DNA of 64,000 nucleotides from Bacteroidia bacterium. GTDB lineage: Bacteria > Bacteroidota > Bacteroidia > UKL13-3. Below, piece after piece: positions 16,119 through 31,100 of the stretch; the first letter of the stretch is position 1, and each line of letters starts with the position of its first letter. The notes beneath the pieces are model-generated. The model had not been told where the DNA came from. It worked only from the letters and a program-made list of their open reading frames with translations, and ran no database searches. The position numbers and the translations under genes were made by a program. The stretch lies in contig JAIBAK010000003.1 in the NCBI GenBank assembly GCA_019695215.1, positions 1 to 64,000 of the forward strand. Reading direction: 5' to 3'.

Positions 16119-19100
16119 ATGAATAATTATACAATTATGAACAGAAGTTTAAGAGTCCTCCTGGTTATGTTTTTTGTGGTAACCGTTGGGAAAAGTGTAA
16201 TGGCGCAGGGAACTGCGGTTCCGAATTATTGTACCAATATCACCGCAACAAATGTGGCTAATTATGGTATGGGAATTCAAAATGTAACGCTGAATACCAC
16301 AGCTATTCCAACACAAATCAACAACAACACATCACCCGGAACAGGTACTCCAATCTATTTTGATTATACCTCTCAGGTATTGCGGGCATCAGCCAATGAA
16401 ACGGTGAACTATTCCATTAAGGGGGGAAGCAGTAACCAAACCCTTTTCAGAATTTATATTGATTATAATAATGACGGAACCTTTGCCACTTCCGGTTCAG
16501 AATTGGTTTATACTTCGGCCAATTTAACAACAGCAAATACTGTAGTTACCGGAACATTTACGATTCCTTCTACGCAGCAACCCGGTGTTTACCGTATTCG
16601 CATTGCCAGTGACGGGCAGGGTAATATCCCACAGCCATGCGGTCCGCTTACCTATTCGGCCGATTTTGAGGATTACACTCTTTTGGTTCCTAATTCATCT
16701 GTAGATGTGCAAGCTTATTCATTTTCATCGCCTTCATCATTTATTATCGGGAATAATACCATCGGGCTAAAGTTTTTTAACCTTCACAGCACTACGGTAA
16801 CAAGTGCCGATATTGGATATCAACTTGGTTCAAACACTCCCGTTACCCAATCATTAAGCAGTATATCTGTAGCTCAGGGAAGTTCTTATTCAGCCACATT
16901 TTCAACTCAACTAAATATTGCTTCTTCAGGTACGTACACATTACGTGCATGGGTTACAAATCCTAATGGCAACGGAACAGGAGTAAGTTCGAACGATACT
17001 ATCTATACAACTTTTACAGTATGCGACCCGCTTAACGGAACATATACAATAAATCCTGCAGGAAGCGGAGCAACTAATTTCACAAGTTTTGCTTCGGCCA
17101 TTAGTACTATGAGTTGCGGTGGCGTAAGCGGGCCCGTGGTATTTAATGTGGCAGCGGGAACCTACAACGAGCAAATCTCTATCCCGGTTATCACCGGTGC
17201 ATCGGCTACTAATACTATTACTATTCAGTCGGCCACACTTAATGCCGCTGATGTAACACTGAGTTTTGCGGCTACGGGAGCCAATAATTATGTTTTGAAT
17301 CTGAACGGGTGCGATTACGTTACGTTCAATAAAATGACCATTAGTAATTCCAATACGGGATGTTGTAACAACAATGTGATTCTAATTGGTAATGGAAGTG
17401 ATTACAACACTTTCAGATCATGTTCAGTTTACAGCCCATATACCACTAATGGTTATTTGGTGTACGAGAACAACACGAATGATAATTACAATAGTTTTGT
17501 AGGCAATACATTTACTAATGGTTCGGCCGGGGTATTTATCAATGGAAATAACAGCAACTATCCGCGTAATAACCGGATTGACAGCAATACGTTTGTTAAC
17601 CAGTATAACTACGCCATTTATGCTTATTATCAAGATACGCTGAGTATTCGTTCAAACACAATTTCAACAAATAGTACTACTACTTTTTATGGTATCTATT
17701 CATGGTATGCTTCCCGAAAGGCCAATTTCTCTTTTAATAGAATTAATACCTCCGGAGGTACTTCAACCACCTATGGAATTTATTTCGCCCAAATGGGAGG
17801 GAACGGAAGCGGGGCAGGAAATTGCTTAATCTCGAACAATTTTATTCAGGCGGGTGCAGGTGCTACAACTGCTTATGGTTTTTATCAGGCATCAACTATT
17901 ACCAATACAGATATTGTGCATAATACAGTGTACGTTTCAACAGCTACCGGAACAGGTGTTGGACTTTACTCGGGTACAACAATGAACAATTGCCGCATAG
18001 GGAATAATATTTTTCATGTAGCGAGTACCTCAGCATCAGCCTATGCTTTACAAACCAGCAGTACATCCTGGATAAACAGTTCGGATACACTCAATTTTAA
18101 TAACTACTATACGGGAGGAACCAACCTTATTAAATGGGGGGGCACTGTTTACACCCCGGCACAGTTTGCGAGTTATACTTACCAAACCGCTTCAACAAAA
18201 GACTACGCCTCCCAAAACAAGCAGGTGTTTTTCAGCAGTAGCTTATATCACTCATCATCCTGTTTAGCGGCAGCAGGAACCAACGCATATAATAGTTCGG
18301 TAGCAGTGGATATAGATGGTGTAACCAGAAATACTACCAACCCGTGTATAGGGGCAACGGAATATACTACATCTGCCTACGATGTAGCCGTTTCAGCAAT
18401 TACGGCACCAACTAGTTATTCCGCCTCAGCCCAAACAGTTTCATTTACGGTGCGTAATAATGGTACCACAACCATTACTGCATTCGATGCCGGATATCAT
18501 GTAAATTATGGGACTACTGTATCTGAAACATTCTCATCGTTGAATATTACGGCATGCAGCCAAACAACATTAAGTTTTACCACTCAGGTAAGTTTACCCA
18601 CCGGCATCTCGGTACTGCGTGTGTTTAACTCAGGAAATCTGAATGGAAGTAATGCAGACGCAAATCAGGCAAATGATACAGCTTTTAATCAATATAGCGG
18701 AGGTATGTCTGGCACTTATACCATCAATCCGGGGGCTGCGCCAAGTAATACCAATTTTCAAACATTTACAGCAGCTATCTCGGCACTATCTTCAACGGCA
18801 GGAGTTACAGGGCCTGTTACCTTTAATGTAAGTGCAGGAACATATAATGAGCAATTGATAATTCCGGCAATTACCGGAAGCAGCACTACCAATACCATTA
18901 CGTTTGATGGTGGAACGGCTGCCAATACCATTGTTACCTGTGCCGGAACTTCTACCAATTATTCGGTATTCAGATTAAGTAATACTTCGCATATCAGGTT
19001 ACAAAACTTGACCATTCGAAATACCGGAGCCACTTATGGATGGGGAATACATATTTATACAACCACGGCCGGAACCAACCTAAAAGTGAAGAATTGCATA

Positions 19101-22100
19101 ATAAAAAACACTTCTACAAGTGCTGTTACCGGAACTTCCACTTTTGCCGGTATTGTTGCCAGCGGGTCGCTTACTTCTCCCACAACAAGTACGGGTGTTG
19201 CAATGACCACAATTGAATTGGATTCAAATACTGTTGACAGTGCCTATTATGGGATTATTGTTTATAGCAGCACTTCTTATTCAAGCGGAGTTACAATAAG
19301 AAAAAATACGCTTACTAATATTTATTATTATCCTGTTTACAGTTACTATTTGTATGGGGCGAATGTGTCAAATAATACCATTACGCTTACCGCTGCCACT
19401 TCCACCACCAGTTCAATGGGAATGTATTTTTCAACCTGTAATACCACCGGTTCAAACCCAACCTATATCAACGGAAATAATATTTACGGGGCAGGTAATT
19501 ATGGGATATACCTTACTTCCTGTGCCGGTTCGGCAACTGCGCAGTGCCAGCTTAATAACAATATGGTCAGAGGCGGATTCCGGGTAACATCTTCATATGG
19601 CATTTACCTGTCAACTGTAAGTTATTTCAATATTTACCACAACAGTGTGAATATGGATTTTGCCACCACTTCCAATATTTACTCGTGTATATACCAAACA
19701 GGAGGTACAGCAAATACATGTAATTTCAGAAACAATAACTTTGCTTATACGTCTTCGGGTTCGGGCTATGCCGCTTATCTTTCAACCACCAACACGGTTG
19801 ATTTTAATAATTATTACAAATTCGGGGCAATTTCATCTACTGCAGTTGCCTATTATGGGGGATATGGTACTCTTACACAAGCTTCACTTTCGGGAGGAAG
19901 CCAAAATGCCAATTCGGTTTCTACCAACCCTAATTTTATTAGCGCAACGGATCTGCACGTTACAGACGGATGTTTGCTTGGAACGAACGCGGGAGTAACC
20001 ACTGATATTGACGGTGATTCGCGCAGTACCACCCCAACAATGGGAGCGGATGAATATACCCGACTGAACAATGATATTGGTATATCGGCCTTGTTATATC
20101 CTTCGGCACCTGCTTCACCGGGTACACAACAAATTATTGCCACACTCAAAAATTTTGGATTAAACACCATTACTTCAGCAACAGTAAAATATTCGGTTAA
20201 TGGCAGTACTCCTGTTTCGGTTAGCTGGAGCGGTACACTCGCCTCTTGCGGAACTACCTCTGTAACATTTACCGGAGCCAATCAATACACCTTTACAGGT
20301 GGAGCAAATGAGGTAAAAGTATGGACCGAGTTGCCAAACTCAACAACTGATGCAAGGGCAGCCAATGATACGAACACAACCACTTTGCAAATATGTAATG
20401 GCCTTTCGGGTGCTTATACCATTAATCCTGGTGGAAGCGGTTCAACAAATTACCTTTCTTTTGCAGCCGCTAAAGCCGACTTGGTGAGTTGTGGCGTAAG
20501 TGGCCCGGTTACCTTTACGGTGGCAGCAGGTACTTATACTGAACAACTTTTATTGCCGGCCATTACAGGAGCATCATCTACCAATACCATTACGTTTGAC
20601 GGGGGCACAGGAAATGCTTCATCCCGAATTATTACTTATAGCCCCTCTACCTCAACCGCTGCTTATACGGTTCGTTTAAACGGCAGCTCTTATGTAAGGT
20701 TTAAAAACCTTACCATCCGCTCTACCGGTTCTACCTATGCAAATGCATTTCATATAATGGGAGCATCGCATTATTCGCAGATTAAAAATTGCATTATCGA
20801 AATTACCGGTGCAGGAGCCACAGCAACCGGAAGTAACTATATACCATTACTTATTAATAACACAGCCGATATATCATCTCCATCAACCGGTTCACAGGTA
20901 AATTTCCTGGAAATAGATAGCAATACCATCAACTCGGGTTACTATAATATTTATATGTATGGGTTTACAAGCTCTCCATACAGTAATTCTAATAAAATAA
21001 GATATAATACGCTGAACAGTGCTTATCAGTACGCATTGTACTTTTACTTTCAGGACGGAATAAGGATTCAAAATAATACACTTGCACTGCGTACAACAGG
21101 TTCTTCAAATTCATATGGAATATATTGCCCGCAAAGTATTAATTCAGGAACTAACTATGCCGAGCTAAGTGCCAATAAAATTACCGATGCCGGAGGGTAT
21201 GGTATGTATCTGTCCAACGTTAACGGATTAAGTTCTCTATACAGGAATAAAATTATCAATAACATGATTGGTGGTGGTTTCCGTACCACAAGTTCTTATG
21301 GAGTTTATCTCGTATCTTGTCAATACACAGATTTCTGGCACAATACCATCAATATGGATTATGCAGGAAGTTCATTAGGTACAGCTGCCCTATACTCTAA
21401 CAGCACCGCTTATCTGGACATACGCAACAATATTTTTGTAGTTAGTGCTACTAGTGGTTCGCAGATGCCGGTATATGTCAATACTGCATCTGACCCTATC
21501 AGCTTCGATTATAATAATTTTTACAATGCATCAAATACCAATTTGATATACTTAGGCGGAACTTACCTAACGGCTTCGACCTATCAGGGTTTTGCTGCGT
21601 TTAACGGCAATTCGGTTAACTTAAGCGTTTCGTTTACCAGCAACAGCAATTTGCACCATAGCAATGCCTGTATCAATGGTACACCTATTTCATATGTAAC
21701 CACCGACTTTGACGGACAAACCCGCGGGTCAACACCCGATATGGGAGCCGATGAAGTGAGTGGGGCCAATAATGATTTGGGGGTTTATTATATTTACTCT
21801 CCGGGCAGTCCTTTTACGGCAGGTTTACAGGATGTAAAAGTGGTAATTCGAAATTACGGAACCAATACTATTACTTCCGGTTCAGTATCATATACCGTGA
21901 ACGGAGGATCTCCGGTTACTCAGGCATGGACAGGCAGTTTAGCTTCATGTGATACAGCAGTGGTAACTTTTACGGGAGCCAATCAGTTTAATTTTGTTGC
22001 CAACACAAGTTACACATTGGTAGCAACGGTGTCCTCGCCAAATGGCGGAACCGATAATAACAGCAGCAACGATACATATACGCGAACCAACCTCATGTCG

Positions 22101-25100
22101 GGGATGATCGGGAACTACACAATTAATCCTTCAGGAAGCGGATCTACAAATTATATCACCTTTGCTGCTGCGGTAACCGCACTGCAAAACAGAGGTGTTG
22201 CGGGTGAGGTTACGTTTACCATATCTGCAGCAACTTATAATGAGCAGGTAACTATCACCAGCATCCCCGGAATATCGGCTACCAAAACAGTAACCTTTGA
22301 CGGAGTAAGTAACGCCACGCGCATTTTACAAAATCCATCAACCTACAGCGGTAGTTTTGACCACGTGGTGAAAATTGATAATGTACAATATGTGACATTT
22401 AAAAACCTTACCATTAAGTCGGGAACCTATTACGGAGCTGCTGTTCATATTTATGGAAACAGCCATTATACCAAGATTAAAAATTGTGTGCTTCAGATCT
22501 ACAACGGATACGAAACCAGTACTACAACGTATAACAATTTCCCGTTAGTCATTAACAATTCGGTAAATTTCTACAGCCCTACAACAGGTTCTTATGTGTA
22601 TGGATTGGAAATTGATTCAAATACCATGATTGCGGGTTATGCCAATATCTGGTTTTATGGTACCACCAGTACACCTTACTCAAACAATAATAAGTTCAGG
22701 TATAACAGCCTGCGCAATGCCTATGCATACGGGGCTTATTTTTATTATGGTGACGGAATTGAGTTTACAAACGACAGTATTTATTGCCGCTCGGGATCTA
22801 CAGCCAGCTATGGACTTTACATGTCTTCGTGTACTTCTACCGGTACCAACTACCATAAAATTAACAACAACAAAGTCACCAATGCGTATGCAGGCGGATT
22901 TTATCTTACAACGGTAACCAGCGCTTCATCATCTGTGAGAAATCAAATGGTGAATAATATGATTGGCGGACTTACTACAAGCACCAATGCTTATGGAATC
23001 TATATGTCCAGCGCAAGTAATTTTGATATGTTCTTTAACTCAATCAATGTAAACACGGCCGTTACCACTACAGGTTACGGAGCATGTTATTTGAGCGGGG
23101 GTACAGGATTAGACATTCGAAACAACATTTTCGCACACACCAATTCTTCTGCAACAGCGGTTCCTTTTTACAGTCCTTCTACCATGTCTTCGGTGTTGTT
23201 GTCGGCCTCGTCTTTTAACTATAACAATTTTTACACGGCCAACGCTACTACTAACAGAGCAACTTTTAGTGCTACTACTTATACCACTACTACCCTTTTG
23301 GGAGGAGGCGGATACAATTCCAATTCACTAGTGTCGACCAATCCGTCATTTACATCGGCTACCGATTTGCACGTAACCAATTCAACCATGAACGGAGTTA
23401 CCATCAGTGGTTATTCTACCGATATTGATGGAGTAACCCGTGTGAATCCTCCTGATATGGGAGCAGATGAAATACCGAATTTAACCACCTCGCTTGATAT
23501 GGCGATGGACAGTATCATTACACCCGGTAATCCGAATACAAGCGTTGGTGCTACTACTATCAGTGTGCGGTTAAAGAATATTGGATCAACAACACTTACC
23601 AGCGCTACCGTTAAATACAGTGTAAACGGAGGTACAGCTGTAAGCGAGTCATGGAGCGGTTCATTGGCACAAAATGCTACTGCTACTTTCAGCTTTGCCA
23701 CCACCTACACTACATCATTTGGTACAGCGTACACCTTACGGGTGTGGACTGAGGCCCCGAATTCGGGTACCGACAGTTTTATGAACAACGATACGCTGTC
23801 ATTAGTGTTTACTCCAAAGATGAGCGGTGTTTACACTATTGATGCATCAGGTAGCGGTGCAACTAATTTCACTTCCTTTGCGGCTTGTTCAACTGCGCTT
23901 GCTTTGAATGGAGTAAACGGACCGGTTACCATCAACGTGGCAGCAGCCACCTATACAGGTCAGGTAATTATTCCTGCAATACCGGGAGCTTCATCAACCA
24001 ATACCATTACCATTGACGGAGGTTCGGCTTCAACAACAATTCTTACAACAGCAACTACCACCAGCACGGCTACTTATACCATCAGGTTAAATGGTACCTC
24101 ATACGTTCACCTGCGTAATCTAACCATAAGAGGAACCAATGCCACTTACGGATGGCCGGTGCACATTATGAACTCGAATAATGTGAAGGTGCGCAATTGC
24201 TACATCAACTTTGTTGGGGCAACCACACCACTTCCTACAGGAAATTCTAATTTTCATGGAATTGTGGTTAACAACAGTACATCATCTTATTCAACCTCGT
24301 ATGCAGCCACCAATATTGATTTAGACAGCAATAATATCAGAGGTGGTTACTCGGGAATTTATGTGGCCGGAAGTTCTGCAACCGGAATTAATATCCGCAA
24401 CAATACATTAGACTCTTGCGATACCTATGGTATATTTATCAGCTCAGGCAATGGAGTAACGGTAAATAATAATACGCTCAACATGTACACGGTTACTGCC
24501 GGTACCTACGGTATTTACCTGAGCAGTTGTACCTCATCGGGAACCAACTACCATCAGATTAACGGTAATTCTATTAAAAACGCAGGATATGCGGGGATTT
24601 ATCTGGCAAGTTCAAGTAACCCGGCACTGTACAAAGGCCAATTGTACAACAATATGATTTCAGAAGGATTCCGTACAGCAGGCTTAGGTGGTATTTACAG
24701 CAGCAGTTCGGCTTACTGGAACATTTATTACAATACAGTTAACTACGATTTGACCTCAGGATATGCCTTGTATGTTTCTAATTCAGGTCAGGACGTGCGC
24801 AACAATATGTTGGTTTGTTCAGCTACATCGGGAACGGCCTATCCTTTCTATACGAATTCAGCATCTTACCCTACACAGTTTGATTACAACAATTTTTATA
24901 GTGCCATTTCAGGCACTCCAGTAATTGTCAATATTGCGGGCACCACCTATACCTCTGCTACCTATATTGGTGCCCAGGGATTCAATTACAACTCCAAAAA
25001 TCTGGCTCCGGGTTTTGCGGGCACCAGAAATTTGCACTTAACCAACGGATGCTTTAACGGTGCTACCCCTATTTCAGGACTTACAACCGATATTGACGGA

Positions 25101-28100
25101 AATACACGTTCGTCCACATCTCCTGAAATTGGAGCGGATGAGGTAATAGCTGTAAGTAATAATATTGGTGTGGATGCCATTGTGAGTCCTACAGCACCAC
25201 TTACAGCCGGAACACAGAATGTTGTTATCCGCATCAAAAATTACGGAGGTAATACCATTACAAGTGCTAATGTAAGCTACAAGGTAAACGGGGGTTCTGC
25301 TACCACAGTTGCATGGACCGGATCATTAGCTCCATGCGATACGGTTTCGGTTTATTTTACCGGAGCCAACCAATACAATTTTGCCTCTGGCGGCAGTTAT
25401 TCAGTTCAGACATATACTGACGGACCAAACGGTAATACAGATGTTGCCACAAGCAATGATACATTAACCAGTGCTACCTATTGTACTGGTATGACCGGAA
25501 CTTATACCATCAATCCCGGAGGTTCGGGTGCCACTAACTACACTTCTTTTGCTGCGGCAGTTGCTGCCCTGCAATGCGGTGGGGTGAGCGGTCCTGTTAC
25601 ATTTAATGTGGCAGCAGGTACCTATAGCGAACAGGTAGTAATTCCGGCTATAACCGGAGCATCGGCCACCAATACTATTACATTTGACGGAGGCAGTGCC
25701 GCGAATGCCATTATTGATTTCTCTGCATCAACCACCACTGCTGCTCATACGGTACGTATTGATAATGCCTCGTACATCAATCTGCGGAACCTCACCCTTC
25801 ATGGTTCAGGAAGTGCTTATGCCAACACACTTCATATTTACGGTGCATGTAATTATGTGAAGGTAAAAAATTGCGTGATTGATATTACAGGAGCCGGTAC
25901 AGTAAGTACAAGTACCAATTTTGCAGCTGTAGTAATAAATGGATCCACTTCTGTTTCTTCGTCAACAGGAAGTCGCCCTACTTATCTCGAAATTGACTCC
26001 AACACCATTCAGTACGGATATTACGGTATCTTTAACTATGCCCTTACCTCGGCACCTCATGCAACCAACTTAAAGTTCAGGAGCAACAGCATTGACAGCA
26101 GCTACCAATACGGATATTATGCACAGAACTATATTGACACCCTGTATCTGAATAATAACACCGTAAATCTGCGTATTACCGGTTCGGCAAGTGCATACGG
26201 TATTTATTTGAGTAGTATCGGTTCATTCGGAAGTACAACATACTATTGTGAAATAACCGGAAACAAAATAATCAATGCGGGGCAGTATGGAATTTATGCC
26301 TCAGTGGGCAATACCTCCTCAACTGTTCGCAGTAAGGTAAATAATAACATGATTGGCGGGGGCTTCAGAAGTACTTCCAGCTATGGTTTTTATGCCACGT
26401 CTTTCTACAATATTGATTTCTTCTACAATACCATTGTGAATGATGCAGCTACCACCCTTGAGCAGTACGGGGCAGCTTATTTCACCAGTTGTTTATCAAT
26501 AGATGCGCGCAATAATATTCTGGTTGTGTCTAACAGCGCTGCAACCGGACTGCCTTTTTATTCGGTGAGCGGAGTTACTTACAGCAGCTTTAACTATAAT
26601 AATTTTTACAAAGCAGGAACGGTTACCAATCTGTTATACTCACAGGGAGGATATCAGACACCGGCTAATTTTGTTGGAACCGGAGGATACAATATCAATT
26701 CCATCAACCGTTCGGTGGCATTCCTTGGAACAACCAACCTGCACAGCACCGATGCAGCATGTTTCAACGGGCAATACATCAGTTCGGTTACTACCGACTT
26801 TGACGGACAAACCCGCGGAACTACCCCTGATATGGGAGCCGATGAAAACCCAGCTTATGCAAACGATGTGGCTGTAGATGCCATTGTAACTCCGGTAGCA
26901 CCACTTGCATCAGGGTTGCAGGATGTAAAAATCCGCATTCGTAATGCAGGTAGCAATACCATTACCGCAGCCACTGTAAAATATAAAGTAAACGGGGGTT
27001 CGGCAGTTACAGTTAACTGGACAGGAACTCTGGTGCCATGCGATACAACTACCGTAACATTTACCGGAGCCAACCAATACAACTTTGCTGCCGGTGGAAC
27101 TTATTCGTTACAGGCCTACACATCGGGGGCGAATTCAACTACCGACCCTAACGCTTCAAATGATACCATTAACGGAAGCTCTATGTGTACAGGTTATGCC
27201 GGTACCTATACCATTAACCCGAGCGGAAGCGGTTCTACCAACTTTACTTCGTTTGGGGCTGCTATTACTGCCCTTAGTTGCGGAGGTGTTACCGGTCCGG
27301 TTGAGTTTGATGTAGCATCAGGTACCTATAATGAGCAGGTAACTATTCCGGCTATTAATGGTACCTCGGCTGTTAACACAATAACATTTGAATCAACTAC
27401 CGGAAATGCCGCTGATGTAATTCTCACTTACAACTCAACCGTGAGTACAAGCAATTATGTGGTGAGGTTAAACGGAGCTGATTATGTAACCCTTGAAGAT
27501 ATGACTTTAACCGCTTCAAACACTACTTACGGGCACGTAATTGAATTTACCAACGGTGCTACCAACGACAGTGTTTATAGTTGTATATTAAATGGTATTG
27601 CCACTACTTCTACTTCAACCAACTATGCTCTGGTTTATTCAAGCGGCACCAGAGATCATGGCAGTGTGGTAACAGGTTGTACCCTTAATTATGGTTCGTA
27701 TGGTGTTTACTGGAGTGGTATCACTTCAACTCCATATGTAACCAGCGCGGCCATTACCGATAACACGTTTAACGGAATCGGATATCAGGCAATTTACCTG
27801 TACTATCACAGCAAGAGTTATATTAAAGGGAACACCATTAATTTACACAACGGAACTGCAACTACTTTCTATGGTATATACGAACAGAACTGCTGGAATG
27901 GAACACGCATTCTTAAAAACCGAATTGTAGGAAGTACCAATTCATCAACCAACACTTATGGTATTTCATCCTACCAACCTACCGGAACCTCATCCGATAG
28001 CGGATTAGTGGCAAACAATGTGGTGGCAATTAATCAGTCATCAGGAACGGTTTACGGGCTTTACTCTTATCTTCCTCAATGGAGCAAGGTCTATCACAAT

Positions 28101-31100
28101 TCGATTAACATTACAGGTTCTGCTACAACGGTGTATGCAGCCTATCTGTATAGCAGTAGCGCCACCTATTCAAATAATACTGCCTGGAATAATATTTTTG
28201 TAAATCGTTGTACGGGAGCTACCGCTTATGCCGTTTATTTCTATAATGCCGCACAGACCGGTTACTATTATGCAAATTATAATAATTTGTGGTCATCGGG
28301 TACGAATCTGGGAAGCAACAACGGGACTGGTTATACTACCCTTGCAACCTGGTATGCTTCATCCGGCACACCTGATGTGAATTCAACCAATAAACTGCCG
28401 GGCTTTACCAGCGCAACCGATTTGCATCATACCACACCTTGTATTAACAACACAGGTTATATAGGTGCCAATTCGTTTGTTACCGATGATATGGACGGAA
28501 ATGCCCGCAGTGCTACCACACCTGATGCGGGAGCCTATGAATTTGCAGGAACAGCTTATGATGCCGCTGCCGGAAATATTACTGCACCTACAGGGTGGTC
28601 GGCTTCGGCACAAACAGTTACTTTCCGTGTAATTAACCGCGGAAGTACCACCATTACCAGCTTAGATGCCGGATACAACGTAAACGGAGGTTCAGTAACA
28701 TCACAAACATTTACCAGTTTGAGTATTGCACCTTGCGACTCGGCCACTTTAAGTTTCACCACACAGGTTACGCTATCAGCCGGACAATCGGTGTTGCGTG
28801 TGTTTACTAAAGGAAATATCAACTCAGGAAACAGTGATGCCAGTGCAGCCAATGATACCGCACAGGGAACCATCTGTAATGCCCTTAGCGGAACGTACAC
28901 CATTAATCCTTCCGCAGCAGCCAGCGGAACCAATTTCCAGAGTTTTGCAACAGCTATCGCTGCATTAAGCTCATGCGGAGTGAGTGGTGCAGTAACTGTA
29001 AATGTAGCCGCAGGTACTTACAACGAGCAGGTAACTATTCCATATTTTTCAGGGGGTAGCGCTACCAACACCGTAAGTTTTGAAGGAGCCGATAGTTCAA
29101 CTACCATTATCAGTTACAATACGGCTGTTTCGGCATCGAGGTATGTAGTTAAATTTAACGGTGCGCGCTATACTTCTTTCCGAAACTTTAAAGTTACCAG
29201 CCCTAATACCACACAGGCATGGGGTATTCAGGTAACAGGAGCTGCCGCAACCGATACATCCATTCGCATTGCACGGTGTACCGTTGTGCTGCCAAACATT
29301 AACTCAAGCAATTTTGCTGGTATTGTGGCAACAAATTCAACAACGGTGGCCAATACTACTGGTAACTATACTCAGGCTCTTACGATAGATAGTTGTACAG
29401 TATCCGGAGGTTATTATGGAATTGTGATAAACGGATTAACCACCACAGCCGGAAGTCAGTCTGATCGGAATGTGGTACGCGGCTGCCGTATAATAAATGT
29501 ATCCTATTATGGTATTTATGCTTATTGTCAATCGCAGTTTACTGCCACGGCAAATACAATTACAGGAGTGGGGGTATTGGCCAGCAACGTAAGCTCATAC
29601 GGACTATACCTCAATTATTGCGATAGTTTCACGGCAACAAAGAATATCATCACCGGCCAGATAGGTGCGTATGGTTTATATCCGTCAAATTGTAACGGAG
29701 GTTCAGGACAACATAACCTGATTGCAAACAATATGATTCAAATCGGTTCCGGAACCAGTACCTGCTACGGAATTTACATGACCACCGCATGTTCTTATAC
29801 GGATATGGTTTATAATTCAGTAAATGTTACCGGTAGTGCCACCACCTTTAATGGTTGTGCCTTGTATATTTCAAGCCCCACCAGTGCTACTATCATTAAC
29901 AACAACTTTGTGAATTCAGGCTCGGCCGGGTACAGTGTTTACATGACCCCAACAGGAAACGGAACCACTAACTTCGCGCAATGCGATTACAATAACTATT
30001 ACGCAACGGTAAGCAATTATATCAACGGGTCTTATGCCAACGCTGCTGCCTTTGCCGGTGTTATTAATTCAGGAAGTGATGCAGCAAGTAAATCAGTGAC
30101 CCCTAATTTTACTTCAAGCACCGATTTGCATACGCCATCGGCCACAGCACTCAATGCAGCGGCAACACCTTACACAGGTGTAACCGATGATATTGACGGA
30201 AACTCGCGCAACGGTTCAACTCCTGATATTGGTTGTGATGAGTTTAATCCGCCATCTGACGATATGGGTGTAATTGCCATTTCTAAACCTGTTCCACCGG
30301 TAGCGGCAGGCGCCAGCGATGTGTGGGTGGTTATTAAAAATTATGCGGCCACCACGCTCACATCGGCTACAGTGAAGTACGTTTACAACTCAACCACTTA
30401 TAGCCAAAGCTGGAGCGGATCACTTGCTACCAATGCTACCGATACGGTTAAATTTACCGCTACCAGCGGTGCTGGGTCAACCAGTCAGCAATCAACCTTT
30501 GCAGCAGGAAGCAACAGCCTTATTGCTTATAGCGAGGCACCGAACGGAAACACGGATGGTATTCTTTCGAACGATACTTTTAGTTACAGTTTCTGTACAG
30601 GTCTTTCCGGTACTTATACCATTAACCCATCGGGCAGTGGTTCTACTAACTACACTACCATTGCGGCAGCTATCAGCGCGCTTCAGTGCGGAGGTGTAAG
30701 CGGTGCAGTGGTATTTAATATTGCCAGCGGTACTTACACAGGGCAGTATATTATTCCGTCTATTGCCGGAGCAAGCAGTACCAACACCATTACGTTCCAG
30801 TCGGCAGCTGCAAGTGCTTCAGCGGTTACTCTTCAAAACAACAGTACTGTTTCAACAGCCAATTATATTTTCAGACTGTATGCAGCCGATTATATTAAAT
30901 TCAGCCGCCTCACTTTCTCGGCTCAGAATGCAACCTACGGGCAGTGTATTGAAATAACGGCTAACGGATCAGATTACGCCACCAATAACACCGTTCAGTT
31001 CTGTACACTCAACGCTAACTCAACCGGGTCAAGTTGCTCGGGTATTTATGCGGTAAACAGTACCCAGCCCAACAACCTCACCGTTTATGGAAATACCTTC